From: Planctomycetaceae bacterium
Lineage (GTDB): Bacteria > Planctomycetota > Planctomycetia > Pirellulales > Lacipirellulaceae
Assembly (NCBI GenBank): GCA_003233055.1
Contig: QIKP01000039.1
Coordinates: forward strand, 62,001-126,000
Length of the DNA stretch: 64,000 nucleotides
Reading direction: 5' to 3'
Each line of letters opens with the position of its first letter. Positions within the stretch are counted from its first letter, which is position 1. A model generated the notes under the pieces. The model did no database searches, was not told the DNA's origin, and saw only the letters and a program-made list of their open reading frames with translations. The position numbers and the translations under genes are program-made. Below are positions 50,552 through 58,538 of the stretch, one piece after another.

Positions 50552-51295
50552 TTACCCGCCTTGGTTAGCCTCTTCGGAAGGGAACCATCGCGTTACTGGC
50601 TCGCTGAAACGCCCGTGCCATGACAGATCCCCCAACAGCGGTACCCGAAGATGCTCGCGCAGTTGGTCGGCATTGCTGGCGAGGCTTGCGTCATCGTCCG
50701 CCTCGGTGACCTGATTGAGGACGACTCCCGCCACTTCAAGGCCTTCGCCGAAGACGCTTGCGGTAATAAGGGTTTGTAGCGTGTCATTAATCACACCGAG
50801 ACGATTTGCGGCGACAACCACTAGCGGGAAGCCGAGGTCGGCGGCCAAATCGGCGTTGAAATCCTCCTCCGAGATCGGCGACATCAATCCGCCCGCCCCC
50901 TCGACCAATACGACATCGAACGCGTCGAGCCACGGCTCGATACCGGTGCGCAGAAGCTTTGCGTCGACCTGCCGGCCTTCCAGTCGAGCCGCGACGTTCG
51001 GCGCAACGGGGGCGACAAATTTCTGTGGGCAGACCTGCTCCTGAGTCAGCGGCCGGCCGGCCGCTTCCCAGAGCCTAGCGGCATCGTCGGAGACAAGGTG
51101 GGGCCCTTCCCCCACCTGACATCCGCTTGCGACCGGCTTGTAAACACCGACTCGCTTGCCTGCGGCGGTGAGATCTTGCGCCATCCGTGCCGCAATGTAC
51201 GTCTTGCCGACCTCGGTGCCCGTGCCCGTGATGAAGAATCCGGATGCCATGCTTTGCTCATTATTTTTTGGTGCATCAACGATCGTTACGGTCAT
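50552..51295 (-). CDS. bioD: Dethiobiotin synthetase
   Basis: ATP-dependent carboxylase closing the ureido ring of dethiobiotin. 247 residues. P-loop FFITGTGTEVGKTYIAARMA, substrate loop YKPVASGCQ, and VEGAGGLMSPIS (typical VEGAGG). The ATG at 51295 overlaps the upstream gene's TGA in ATGA, which argues for coupling. An ATG at 51250 (MASGFFITGTG) would give the more standard N-terminus, so the first 15 residues may be dispensable or untranslated. bioF is 23 kb away. Confidence 0.94.
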   Translation of the reverse strand: MTVTIVDAPKNNEQSMASGFFITGTGTEVGKTYIAARMAQDLTAAGKRVGVYKPVASGCQVGEGPHLVSDDAARLWEAAGRPLTQEQVCPQKFVAPVAPNVAARLEGRQVDAKLLRTGIEPWLDAFDVVLVEGAGGLMSPISEEDFNADLAADLGFPLVVVAANRLGVINDTLQTLITASVFGEGLEVAGVVLNQVTEADDDASLASNADQLREHLRVPLLGDLSWHGRFSEPVTRWFPSEEANQGG

Positions 51296-52179
51296 ACGCC
51301 CAAAAACTCTTCGGCAAGTTCACGTAGCGGCGCGCGGTCGAACTCCAAGCCGGTCCATGATTCGAGCGTCAGGGCGTTTTCTCTAGCAGCCAAGTCGACA
51401 CCGTCGATTCCCGTCGCGCCAAATTCTGCAGCAAATTTAAGAAAACCTGTCGGCGAACCGCGAAGCCGCGTGTCGACGAAGGTCATTCGCTGGCTAGCCG
51501 ACTCCGGGTCGATCACCAGTCGAGGTGGCGCATCCCCCTCCGCGGGGGCAAACACCACTAAACGGACTCCCTGAGGCACCTCGACCCTGTTGCTGTTCGT
51601 CAGCAGCAACGCGACTTGTGTCTGCTCTCCGTCGTCAGCGATCTCCGCAGCCAATTCGGCAAGCTGGTCTTCCTCTTTCTCTTCCCCCACCACATGCAAA
51701 AGGGACGCCTCGGAAGCCGATACGGCTGCCGCTATCGAGCGGGCGTTCTGCCCGGCGCCAATCACCACGACTTCCATTCCAGCGATGGCTTCGACTCCCC
51801 CCATCGCCTCTACCAACGCGGCACCGTAGGTGTCGTCCCCCATGAGCTGTCCATCGTGCATCGTCAGGCAATTGGCGGAGCCCGCTCGCCGGGAGCGTGG
51901 CGTCACCGCCCCAACCAAGTCCACGGCCGGCGTGCGAAACGGGTCGGCTAGCTTCACGCCACGAAACCCCAGAATCTCTAGGCCGGCGAGCGCCGTAGCC
52001 AGATCCTCCAGCGGAACCTCGAACGACGAAAACCGCCACTCCAATTCCGCCTGCGCGAGCGCCTGCTCCAACATGTAGTGCGTCGGATCCCCCGCCACCG
52101 ACTCGGCGAGATAGCAACATTTTTCGTTGAGCAAAGGACTCGACACACGGAAACCTGTTAGGCAATAGGCAACGGGCAC
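51292..52179 (-). CDS. Shikimate dehydrogenase-like protein lacking catalytic residues
   Basis: 295 residues starting at GTG 52179, which has a perfect AAGGAGG 7 nt upstream. The AroE layout is recognisable: an N-terminal substrate domain (CLTGFRVSSPLL, FRGVKLADPFRTPAVDLVGA) and a Rossmann domain (MEVVVIGAGQNARSIAAAVS). The catalytic lysine of NVTxPxK is replaced (KLADPFR) and the NTDG aspartate is tyrosine (GDDTYGAAL). Shikimate dehydrogenation is therefore unlikely. Coupled by ATGA to bioD, so a role tied to biotin metabolism is possible but unproven. Confidence 0.75.
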   Translation of the reverse strand: MPVAYCLTGFRVSSPLLNEKCCYLAESVAGDPTHYMLEQALAQAELEWRFSSFEVPLEDLATALAGLEILGFRGVKLADPFRTPAVDLVGAVTPRSRRAGSANCLTMHDGQLMGDDTYGAALVEAMGGVEAIAGMEVVVIGAGQNARSIAAAVSASEASLLHVVGEEKEEDQLAELAAEIADDGEQTQVALLLTNSNRVEVPQGVRLVVFAPAEGDAPPRLVIDPESASQRMTFVDTRLRGSPTGFLKFAAEFGATGIDGVDLAARENALTLESWTGLEFDRAPLRELAEEFLGV

Positions 52180-52247
52180 CCTCTCCCCTCCTTGGTTGGG
52201 TCCGTCGGAGGAATACGCTATTCTTACTGGGATTCCCGCCCGTTGCA

Positions 52248-53057
52248 ATGTTGGTCTCCTATCGACTGGACATTTTCGTGATACGCTCCGATGCCCCCGT
52301 TCCCGATATCTCCTCGAATTCCCCTTGGCATTTCGGTCCGATGACCTGCTCTGTCGTGGCCCTATTCGTCGTGGCCGATCTAGCACTCCTCGCAGGGCAG
52401 CTCGCTTCTTCGCCCGTTTATCGAGCGGCGATTATTGGGCTCGCCTTCGGCCAAGTGGGGGCTGCGGTCACTTGGGCCATGGCTCCTGGAAAGGGGCGTC
52501 GATGGAAGAAGCTGCTCGGGGCCTTCTTCACCGCCGCCGCCATCGGGGGCTGGCTTTCGATCGCGGCAGGAGCCTCCGTCGAGCCCTCTCAGGCACCCCT
52601 GTTCGTGACGATCTTCCTCACCCATGCGATTTTGACGGCTTTACTGATCGGCGTGTGGAAGAGGGCCAAGGCTTGGTACTACCGCCAAGCCACCTCGATC
52701 CCTCGATTTGGAGTGATGCATTTACTGGTGATCATGTCTCTCGTGGCACTCGCATCGACCGTCGTTCGTAGAGCACTACCTGAATTGGAAAAAATCAATT
52801 TCAACCTCGTCGTTGCGGCAATCGCGCAGAGCGCGCTGCTTGCGCTGCTCGCGTCGGAACTCCTGCTGGCACGGCGGACCACGCTAGGGACCTTCTCGGT
52901 GTTCCTCCTCGGAGCAGCCCTGTTAACGGCTCTTGCGAACGGGATCGCGGGCGATTTCGAGGAATACGCTTCTATCCATACGGTCCAAGTGGGAGTCCTC
53001 GCCTTAGCCGTCATCTTGCCACAACTTGACGCACGGCCCTCGTGGCGGCCCGGCTAG
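52248..53057 (+). CDS. Polytopic membrane protein, unknown
   Basis: 269 residues with about seven hydrophobic helices (SVVALFVVADLALLAGQL, KLLGAFFTAAAIGGWLSIAA, FGVMHLLVIMSLVALASTVV, TVQVGVLALAVILPQL). No family recognised. The ATG at 52248 is taken; an ATG at 52341 just before the first helix is also plausible. Its last codons and stop come from a family-A repeat unit (DARPSWRPG). Divergent from the AroE-like gene over 68 bp. Confidence 0.7.
   Translation: MLVSYRLDIFVIRSDAPVPDISSNSPWHFGPMTCSVVALFVVADLALLAGQLASSPVYRAAIIGLAFGQVGAAVTWAMAPGKGRRWKKLLGAFFTAAAIGGWLSIAAGASVEPSQAPLFVTIFLTHAILTALLIGVWKRAKAWYYRQATSIPRFGVMHLLVIMSLVALASTVVRRALPELEKINFNLVVAAIAQSALLALLASELLLARRTTLGTFSVFLLGAALLTALANGIAGDFEEYASIHTVQVGVLALAVILPQLDARPSWRPG
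53031..53056. repeat. REP-like repeat, family A, half unit forming a gene end
   Basis: CGTGGCGGCCCGGCTA is identical over 16 bp to the right arm at 26265-26280. It supplies the C-terminus and stop of the membrane-protein gene, and lies where that gene converges with the methyltransferase gene. Confidence 0.6.
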
Positions 53058-53869
53058 AGGAGAGGGTTGCCCGCGCGCCTTGCTTTGATCCTCACGTAGG
53101 GGGCGATGTACTGCGCACGATGGGCAAACGTCCCCACCGCCGCATGCGGCTTGGCGTGCATCGGTTCGACAAGGTCCTCCACGACAAACCCTGTGCGACA
53201 CATCCCGCCGAGGAGTTGCTCCCAGCGGTGGAGAAATTCCTGGGTACCCGGCTCGCGCAATCGAGAAAGGCTGTGCGAATCGCCACCAGCTGGGAGTGGA
53301 TCATCACGATAGTAGCGTTCCGTCAGTCGATAGCCGTCCGCTTGCCTCATCGCGGGTGCGGCACCAACCTGCAAGCTGACCGGCGACTTATGCTGCGAGA
53401 CATACAATCCGTTGGCCCGTGTCACGCGCGCCACTTGCCGATACACCTCGCACACGTCGGGAACGTAACAGGTGCTCACCGGCTGGATCACGAGATCAAA
53501 TTCTCCCTCGGCGAACACCGAAAGGTCGAGCATCGATCCCTCGACGATCCGCACGCGGAGTTTGCGCTCCGCCGCCACTTGGGTATCGATTCGGAGCATC
53601 TCACGGCTAATGTCGAGCACGGTGACTTCACCACCTGCCGCCGCGTAGAGCGCACTATGCCGGCCCCCACCTGCCGCGAGGCAAAGAACTTTTGCGCCGG
53701 CGATACTCTCGCCGAGCCAACCAAGCGGATCGACGGTCGCCAGTGGATTCGCAATTTCTTCATCGCTCGCGGGAGTCGCCAGCGCGGCACCTTGCCGCGC
53801 TAGCACGTCCCACGCCCGTGCATTCAGGGCTTCCATCGCGTTCGGATTCGTTTCGTCGAGGGGGCTCAC
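53054..53869 (-). CDS. Class I SAM-dependent methyltransferase
   Basis: 271 residues from a GTG at 53869, one base after the stop of the upstream PEP-CTERM gene; an ATG at 53836 (MEALNARAWDVLARQ) is the alternative. SAM-binding motif I is KVLCLAAGGGRHSALYAAAG, motif II EVTVLDISREML, then EGEFDLVIQPVSTCYVPDV. Substrate unknown. The tight junction makes it the last gene of the cobalamin-riboswitch operon. Confidence 0.88.
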   Translation of the reverse strand: MSPLDETNPNAMEALNARAWDVLARQGAALATPASDEEIANPLATVDPLGWLGESIAGAKVLCLAAGGGRHSALYAAAGGEVTVLDISREMLRIDTQVAAERKLRVRIVEGSMLDLSVFAEGEFDLVIQPVSTCYVPDVCEVYRQVARVTRANGLYVSQHKSPVSLQVGAAPAMRQADGYRLTERYYRDDPLPAGGDSHSLSRLREPGTQEFLHRWEQLLGGMCRTGFVVEDLVEPMHAKPHAAVGTFAHRAQYIAPYVRIKARRAGNPLL

Positions 53870-53870
53870 C

Positions 53871-54725
53871 CTACGATCGTAATCGACAACCGGCGGTGAG
53901 GGCAATCGAGGCCAAAAGCGCGAGCACGAGGGTGCTTGGTTCCGGCACGACATGGATCGCTCCCACGGCGTCAAGGTCGAACCCACCGCTGCTGGCTGAA
54001 AGCCAGGTGTCGAGAATCGGACGGCCGGCAGCGTCGAGGAACGCGCCGTTGCCTGGGATGTCAACAAGCCGCACGTACTGAATCGAATTCAAGTCGACAA
54101 GGCCGCTGAGGACATCGGCATCACTGGTGAGTTCGCTCAAATCGAACGGCGTGCCGATGCCGGCCGGGTGGATGCCTGCCAGGTTGTCGATGTTGGTGGT
54201 ATCGGCTCCTGCAAAGCTACGGCCAAAAGGGACGGCTAGTTCGTCGGGGTCGAGCTCGCCGTTGGCATCGGGCTCGATGTTGAGCGACGTGGAGGCGAAA
54301 CGAACAAAGTCGGTTCCATTGGACGAGACCTCAACGTAGGCCAACTCGGCGAAGACGTAGGGATCCGTAAAGAAAGTGCCGGCATTCTCGAACACAGCAA
54401 AATCAGCTCCCGGGCCATCGAAAATCGTGGCGCTGAACTGCACCGTTATCGTGCCTGGCGCGACACCGGCACCGATTTGGGTCGCGTCGAGGTCGCCAAG
54501 CGAGACAATCGACGAATCCGCAGGACCCAGGGCGCTCGCTATGTTGTCGAAGTCATCGTCAACACCCGGCGAGGGAGAATAGTCGTCGACCGAAGTCGCC
54601 CACGCCACGATGTCGCTTGGCTGGACTTGAGAAGTCACGTCGCTAAACGACGGGAAGGGTCCTGCCCAAGCCGTGCCAGCGAAGAGGCACCCTACAACGA
54701 CACCACCATAACTAAATCGACACAT
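53871..54725 (-). CDS. Second PEP-CTERM surface protein, likely separate start inside the long frame
   Basis: An internal ATG at 54725 has CTGGAG 5-6 nt upstream and begins a complete signal peptide (MCRFSYGGVVVGCLFAGTAW to AGP). 284 residues. The beta-rich domain has SLGDLDATQIGAGVAPGTIT, DGPGADFAVFENAG, FAELAYVEVSSNGTDFVRFA, NLAGIHPAGIGTPFDLSEL and SGGFDLDAVGAIHV, then PEP-CTERM VPEPSTLVLALLASIAL ending CRLRS. This domain matches surface proteins I recall beside BtuB-type cobalamin uptake genes. The gene may be expressed from this start, as the fusion, or both. Confidence 0.7.
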   Translation of the reverse strand: MCRFSYGGVVVGCLFAGTAWAGPFPSFSDVTSQVQPSDIVAWATSVDDYSPSPGVDDDFDNIASALGPADSSIVSLGDLDATQIGAGVAPGTITVQFSATIFDGPGADFAVFENAGTFFTDPYVFAELAYVEVSSNGTDFVRFASTSLNIEPDANGELDPDELAVPFGRSFAGADTTNIDNLAGIHPAGIGTPFDLSELTSDADVLSGLVDLNSIQYVRLVDIPGNGAFLDAAGRPILDTWLSASSGGFDLDAVGAIHVVPEPSTLVLALLASIALTAGCRLRS

Positions 54726-55799
54726 GTGAACTCCAGCCTTTCCATCAAGGTGCAAAAAACGAAACCTCCAACGAGAAAACAGTACCGCAAACATAGCCAA
54801 ACCGATCAGCAGGCGAGTCTTCGGCTCCGGGACCGTGAACGCAGCGAGGGAAGGCATCGGATACGTCGTGCCGAAACGCTGCTTCCAGATCGCGTAGTCC
54901 GCAACGTCGACGACGCCACTGAAGTCGGCATCGGCACCCGCGCCCTCCAAGGCGACCGATTGCCCGAGGGTATCTCGCCACACCGTGTAGTCGGCAGCGT
55001 CGACCCTCCCATCGCCATTAAAATCGCCTGAGCGAACGACATCGTAAGTCAAATCATCGATGGCCACGTACATCGGCGTATTGGGACCGAACGACCCAAT
55101 GTCGGAAGTCTCCAACCGCAACTCCAAGCCGACCACATCGGGCCCTCGCAGCGAGCGCAGATCGAGTTCGACCCATTGATCCACGATGTAGTCGTCGTCG
55201 CTCTCCTCAAAACGATAATCCGCAAGAGGAAAGGGATCGAGCTGTGCGACCGTTTGACCATTGGCGTCAATCGCTTGGACCGACAGTAGAAAAAAGTCGG
55301 GTTCCTCACCATTCGGACCTCCAAAAGGGTCCGCGAACGCATCCCCATCTCGCATCGAAAGGGCCGCGAAGGTGGTATTGGTGACCTTGATCGACAGCGG
55401 CTGGGCAAAGCCAGGAAGGCGGAGCGTCGGTGCCACACTCCCCCCCGCGTCCGCGCCGCTGAATGCGACGCCATAGCCGACGGACTCGTCCGCACCGCCG
55501 CCAGGAAACGCGCTATACTGGTTCTGGAACCCAGGCGTCGTGTTGTCGGTAACGCGAGAGTAGGCAAATCCTTCCCAGGCGGTGAACGTACCGAAGTCGG
55601 TGAAGGCATTTTCGAATCGCGCCCCATCGCTGAAGAAATGCCCCGCCCCATCGGCGCCATTGTAGAAGTCTTGTCCCTCCGGAAACGAAAGCCCTTCAAA
55701 CGTGACCGTGCTCTGCGCCGCGACCGCCGTCACCCAGGTAACACTGACTAACAGCGGGACGAAAATCGACGCGAACAGACGCCGGAGACTAAAAATCAT
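53871..55799 (-). CDS. DUF4465-dockerin-PEP-CTERM protein fused in frame to a second PEP-CTERM protein
   Basis: A single 642-codon open frame. Part one: signal peptide (RLFASIFVPLLVSVTWVTAV), DUF4465 domain (about 30-250; SYNGADGAG-like opening, FTAWEGFAYSRVTDN, YSAFPGGGADESVGYGVAF, LADYRFEESDDDYIVDQW, NTPMYVAIDDLTYDV), a dockerin-like pair of Ca loops (DFNGDGRVDAADYTVWRDTL, DADFSGVVDVADYAIWKQRF) and a PEP-CTERM signal (TVPEPKTRLLIGLAMFAVLF, then RWRFR). Part two (from 54725) repeats signal, beta domain and PEP-CTERM. The start overlaps the DUF1559 stop by 11 nt. Both parts are expected at the cell surface. Confidence 0.85.
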   Translation of the reverse strand: MIFSLRRLFASIFVPLLVSVTWVTAVAAQSTVTFEGLSFPEGQDFYNGADGAGHFFSDGARFENAFTDFGTFTAWEGFAYSRVTDNTTPGFQNQYSAFPGGGADESVGYGVAFSGADAGGSVAPTLRLPGFAQPLSIKVTNTTFAALSMRDGDAFADPFGGPNGEEPDFFLLSVQAIDANGQTVAQLDPFPLADYRFEESDDDYIVDQWVELDLRSLRGPDVVGLELRLETSDIGSFGPNTPMYVAIDDLTYDVVRSGDFNGDGRVDAADYTVWRDTLGQSVALEGAGADADFSGVVDVADYAIWKQRFGTTYPMPSLAAFTVPEPKTRLLIGLAMFAVLFSRWRFRFLHLDGKAGVHMCRFSYGGVVVGCLFAGTAWAGPFPSFSDVTSQVQPSDIVAWATSVDDYSPSPGVDDDFDNIASALGPADSSIVSLGDLDATQIGAGVAPGTITVQFSATIFDGPGADFAVFENAGTFFTDPYVFAELAYVEVSSNGTDFVRFASTSLNIEPDANGELDPDELAVPFGRSFAGADTTNIDNLAGIHPAGIGTPFDLSELTSDADVLSGLVDLNSIQYVRLVDIPGNGAFLDAAGRPILDTWLSASSGGFDLDAVGAIHVVPEPSTLVLALLASIALTAGCRLRS

Positions 55800-56601
55800 C
55801 GGTTATTTCTCCTCCTGCTCGCGTACAAAATGCCGCAAGCACGTTAAGGTTTAATGTTTCCGCTAAAAAACGAACGCTCCCGTCGGCCAGCACGCACTGT
55901 GCGCCCCCAGGGTGCTCGCTTCGCATGTCGTTCTCGAAAGCAGGTGCCGAGTTGATAGCAAATGCCTGATCAAAGATATTCCGCCCATTGATCCACTCGC
56001 CATCGCCAAACCTAGAATCCTCGGCGACGACGATCGTTTTCGACGTGCCATCGGTGATCTTCCGAAAACTAACGGCCACATCGATGAGCATCGCTCCCTT
56101 CGGCGGGCTGTTGGGACTGGTGATGCGTTCGCCATACATGCCACCATAGTCACTCGGTCCGCGTGGCGATTCGGTGGGTTCAACGCGCTGGCTACTGGGA
56201 CAGACGAAGACAGGCAGCAGAGTCGCCGCCGCGTCGGCGTTCGCGGGATCGTCGAAAGGTTTAGCAAGGTCAAGCCCATCGTAGAGCGATTGTTGCTCCA
56301 AGTAAGGCAGCAGGTAGACCGACCAAGCGAGTTGCCGCTGGTCGGTGCCCCGCCATGGCCGCCATTCAACGCAGCCGATTGGCAGCCTCCCATGGCTGCT
56401 GTGATACGATTGCAGCGCGACCCCCATTTGATGCAAATGGTTTTGGCAACTCGTTCGTCGGGCCGCCTCCCGCGCAGCCTGCACCGCTGGTAGCAGCAAG
56501 CCAACCAGTCCACCGATGATCGCAATCACGACCAATAGCTCGACCAGCGTAAAACCACGAAGCGGGGCATGGCGTGAGCCGCTGCCAAGAAATAAAAACA
56601 C
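55789..56601 (-). CDS. DUF1559 protein with prepilin-type N-terminus
   Basis: 270 residues from the GTG at 56601. A short leader ends in the prepilin site RGFTLVELLVVIAIIGGLVG, followed by AVQAAREAARRTSCQNHLHQ, the standard planctomycete DUF1559 opening. The C-terminus HPGGAQCVLADGSVRFLAET is the H-X9-DG motif region. These pseudopilin-like proteins are very abundant in planctomycetes and of unclear role. It is the first gene after the cobalamin riboswitch. The frame is open to a TTG at 56718, but the shorter leader is more typical. Confidence 0.9.
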   Translation of the reverse strand: MFLFLGSGSRHAPLRGFTLVELLVVIAIIGGLVGLLLPAVQAAREAARRTSCQNHLHQMGVALQSYHSSHGRLPIGCVEWRPWRGTDQRQLAWSVYLLPYLEQQSLYDGLDLAKPFDDPANADAAATLLPVFVCPSSQRVEPTESPRGPSDYGGMYGERITSPNSPPKGAMLIDVAVSFRKITDGTSKTIVVAEDSRFGDGEWINGRNIFDQAFAINSAPAFENDMRSEHPGGAQCVLADGSVRFLAETLNLNVLAAFCTRAGGEITDDF

Positions 56602-56770
56602 GTTGGACCATTTCTGGCTTACGCAATCGGGCCGGGCAGCGACACCCAAGGCTCGGTGAGTGCAACGGCGCACCAACACCTGGGGCAACTTTCCAATCGA
56701 TATCGACGCAAGCGTCAAAGAAAACGGAAATTTACGCGGCTTCCTTCCCTAGAGAAAGCACACATACCAC

Positions 56771-56980
56771 GCGTTGGTAGGTCTTCTGACTCCCGAGTCT
56801 CGCGAATGCGGCCTTCTCATTCACCGAGGCAACCCAAAGAGGGCACCGGGGCAAACAATGGCCAAACAAGAACGATTCGCAAGGAAATACTCGGTCACAG
56901 CGGCGGGGCCGTCCCGGAATCGCACCGGAGTTCCCTGTTTGTCGGTCGGCAAAATAGCTCGCACAACCGATCACCAACGC
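56771..56980 (-). promoter_or_regulatory. Cobalamin (B12) riboswitch
   Basis: Read on the minus strand, P1 closes with GCGTTGGT (56980-56973) pairing perfectly with ACCAACGC (56778-56771). Between them are the conserved core blocks ACAGGGAACTCCGGTGCGAT, CGGCCCCGCCGCTGTGACCG and the B12 box GAGTCAGAAGACCTACC. A promoter ends 15 nt upstream. The first gene downstream is the DUF1559 gene, 170 nt away. Cobalamin riboswitches normally shut off downstream genes when adenosyl- or other cobalamins are plentiful, so the operon should be made under B12 shortage. Confidence 0.95.
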
Positions 56981-56994
56981 ACGCAAGGAGTGTG

Positions 56995-57023
56995 AAGATA
57001 GGGAAGAGGCGGGTGATTGTCAA
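56995..57023 (-). promoter_or_regulatory. Sigma-70 promoter of the riboswitch operon
   Basis: Perfect -35 TTGACA (57023-57018), a 17-nt spacer and -10 TATCTT (57000-56995). Transcription would start near 56988, just ahead of the riboswitch P1 stem. Confidence 0.8.
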
Positions 57024-57327
57024 CCACCCCGGATTGTTAATCTTGTCACCGTTCGCGAGTCGAAAGAAAGAAACCACGAACCCAAAGAGATAGTTGGTGT
57101 CCTTTTGCCGCTATTCGTATCGATTCGCACGAATTCGTGGTTTTCCCTGCCTCCGATTCGGTAAACGGTTGCCTCTCTCCTCCAACTCTTCTTGGCGACT
57201 TGGCGTCCTTGGCGGTTTCTTTTTATTCGGCGACTTTGCAAGCGTCCTGGATTGCTGGCCTCTTCGCGAGCCGAGTTCCTTCACCCATGAAGAGGCCAGC
57301 GATCGGGGGTGGCCATGGAAGGGGCGA
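57024..57327. other. Intergenic stretch with short inverted and repetitive phrases
   Basis: About 300 bp between the metal-permease stop and the riboswitch promoter. AACCACGAA (57072-57080) and TTCGTGGTT (57134-57142) are inverted. CTTGGCGACTTGGCGTCC followed by TTGGCGG around 57193-57218 is a phrase of the kind dispersed in many such genomes. No gene is supported. Confidence 0.45.
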
Positions 57328-58533
57328 TCAGGGGACTCGGAAACCGGCCTCTTCGATGAGCGCCTCGACTTGCTGCTTGGAAGCGGTGCCCACGACCGTT
57401 GCTTCAGGCGGGGCGAGTGTCACCCTGGCGGAGCGGATGTGCGTGTCTCGCTGAAGCCTCTTCTCAATTTTTGCCACGCAGCCGTCGCAAGTCATCCCGG
57501 CGACAGGCAGGGTGATGGCCTCTTCCCCTTCGCGAGCGAGTGGCGACGCACTGCGGAACTTGCGAAACAGGTCTGTGATAGCAAACCAAGCAATGAGGGC
57601 AACCAGCAACCAAGCGCTCGCCACGTTCCACCAAGTGGGGAGATGCTCGTGCAATAGGTGCTCCGAACGGATGGAGACGAGTACTTGGTCGCATAACACT
57701 CCGCCCAAAATGCTACCAGCGATAATGGTCGTGAGGTAAACGACCAGCGAACGCATGCCAAGTGTCCGATGCACGGCACCGATGGTTGCGAGGTTGGTCG
57801 CTGGTCCTGCCATCAAGAAGACCAGCGCGGCGCCAGGCGGAAGCCCGCCATGGACCAGTGCTGCGGCGATCGGCACCGAGGCGGTTGCGCAGACATAGAG
57901 TGGAAGCGAGATGGCGAGCGCCACGCCCATGGCCGCTAATCCGCCGTAAGCTGCCAAGCCATCGAAGGCGGACTTGGGAATCACCGTGCTGATCCAAGCC
58001 GACACCACGACGCCAACCACAAGCCAGCCCCAGATCGAGTGGAGGATCTCGATCGCGTGTTCGATGAGGGCTCGGAGCGACCGACGCCTTGCGCCCGTGG
58101 CTGGCGAGGAAGACACGATCGGCAGCGAGGGCTCACCTTTATCGAGTAGGTTCGTCATCTGTCCGCCGACGACACCGGTCACCAGCGCGGCGAGCACTTT
58201 AAACAGTGCGAAGGGCCAGCCGAGCATCGCGGCGCTCACGAGAATGGAATCGACCCCCGTTTGCGGTGTGGAGATAAGGAACCCGACAGTCGCTCCGCGA
58301 CTCGCCCGCTTCTGGTGCATGCCAACCGCCATCGGAATCACACCGCACGAACAGAGCGGGAGTGGCACGCCGAGCGCCACCGCCTTGAGTACGCTCCACC
58401 GCCCGGTAAGCTGCCGTTCGATAAAGTTGGTGGGCAAGAGTAGATGCAAGAGCCCCGCCACGAATGCACCGAGCAGCAACCACGGGGCAAGCTCGAGGGT
58501 CGTCTGCCAGAGGTTATCGAGGAAATGGGACAT
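57328..58533 (-). CDS. SO_0444-type metal efflux permease with C-terminal HMA domain
   Basis: 401 residues. A permease of the DUF318/UPF0718 type with about eight helices and the signature LGVPLPLCSCGVIPMAVGMH, plus GFLISTPQTGVDSILVS and LMAGPATNLATIGAVHRTLG. Residues about 330-401 form a heavy-metal-associated domain with metal-binding AGMTCDGCVAKIEKRL. It probably exports Cu, Zn or a similar metal. The start is ATG 58533 (MSHFLDNLWQTTLELAPWLL); a GTG at 58599 would read through the terminator hairpin. It lies right behind the RpoD-like gene. Confidence 0.88.
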   Translation of the reverse strand: MSHFLDNLWQTTLELAPWLLLGAFVAGLLHLLLPTNFIERQLTGRWSVLKAVALGVPLPLCSCGVIPMAVGMHQKRASRGATVGFLISTPQTGVDSILVSAAMLGWPFALFKVLAALVTGVVGGQMTNLLDKGEPSLPIVSSSPATGARRRSLRALIEHAIEILHSIWGWLVVGVVVSAWISTVIPKSAFDGLAAYGGLAAMGVALAISLPLYVCATASVPIAAALVHGGLPPGAALVFLMAGPATNLATIGAVHRTLGMRSLVVYLTTIIAGSILGGVLCDQVLVSIRSEHLLHEHLPTWWNVASAWLLVALIAWFAITDLFRKFRSASPLAREGEEAITLPVAGMTCDGCVAKIEKRLQRDTHIRSARVTLAPPEATVVGTASKQQVEALIEEAGFRVP

Positions 58534-58538
58534 ATTGC

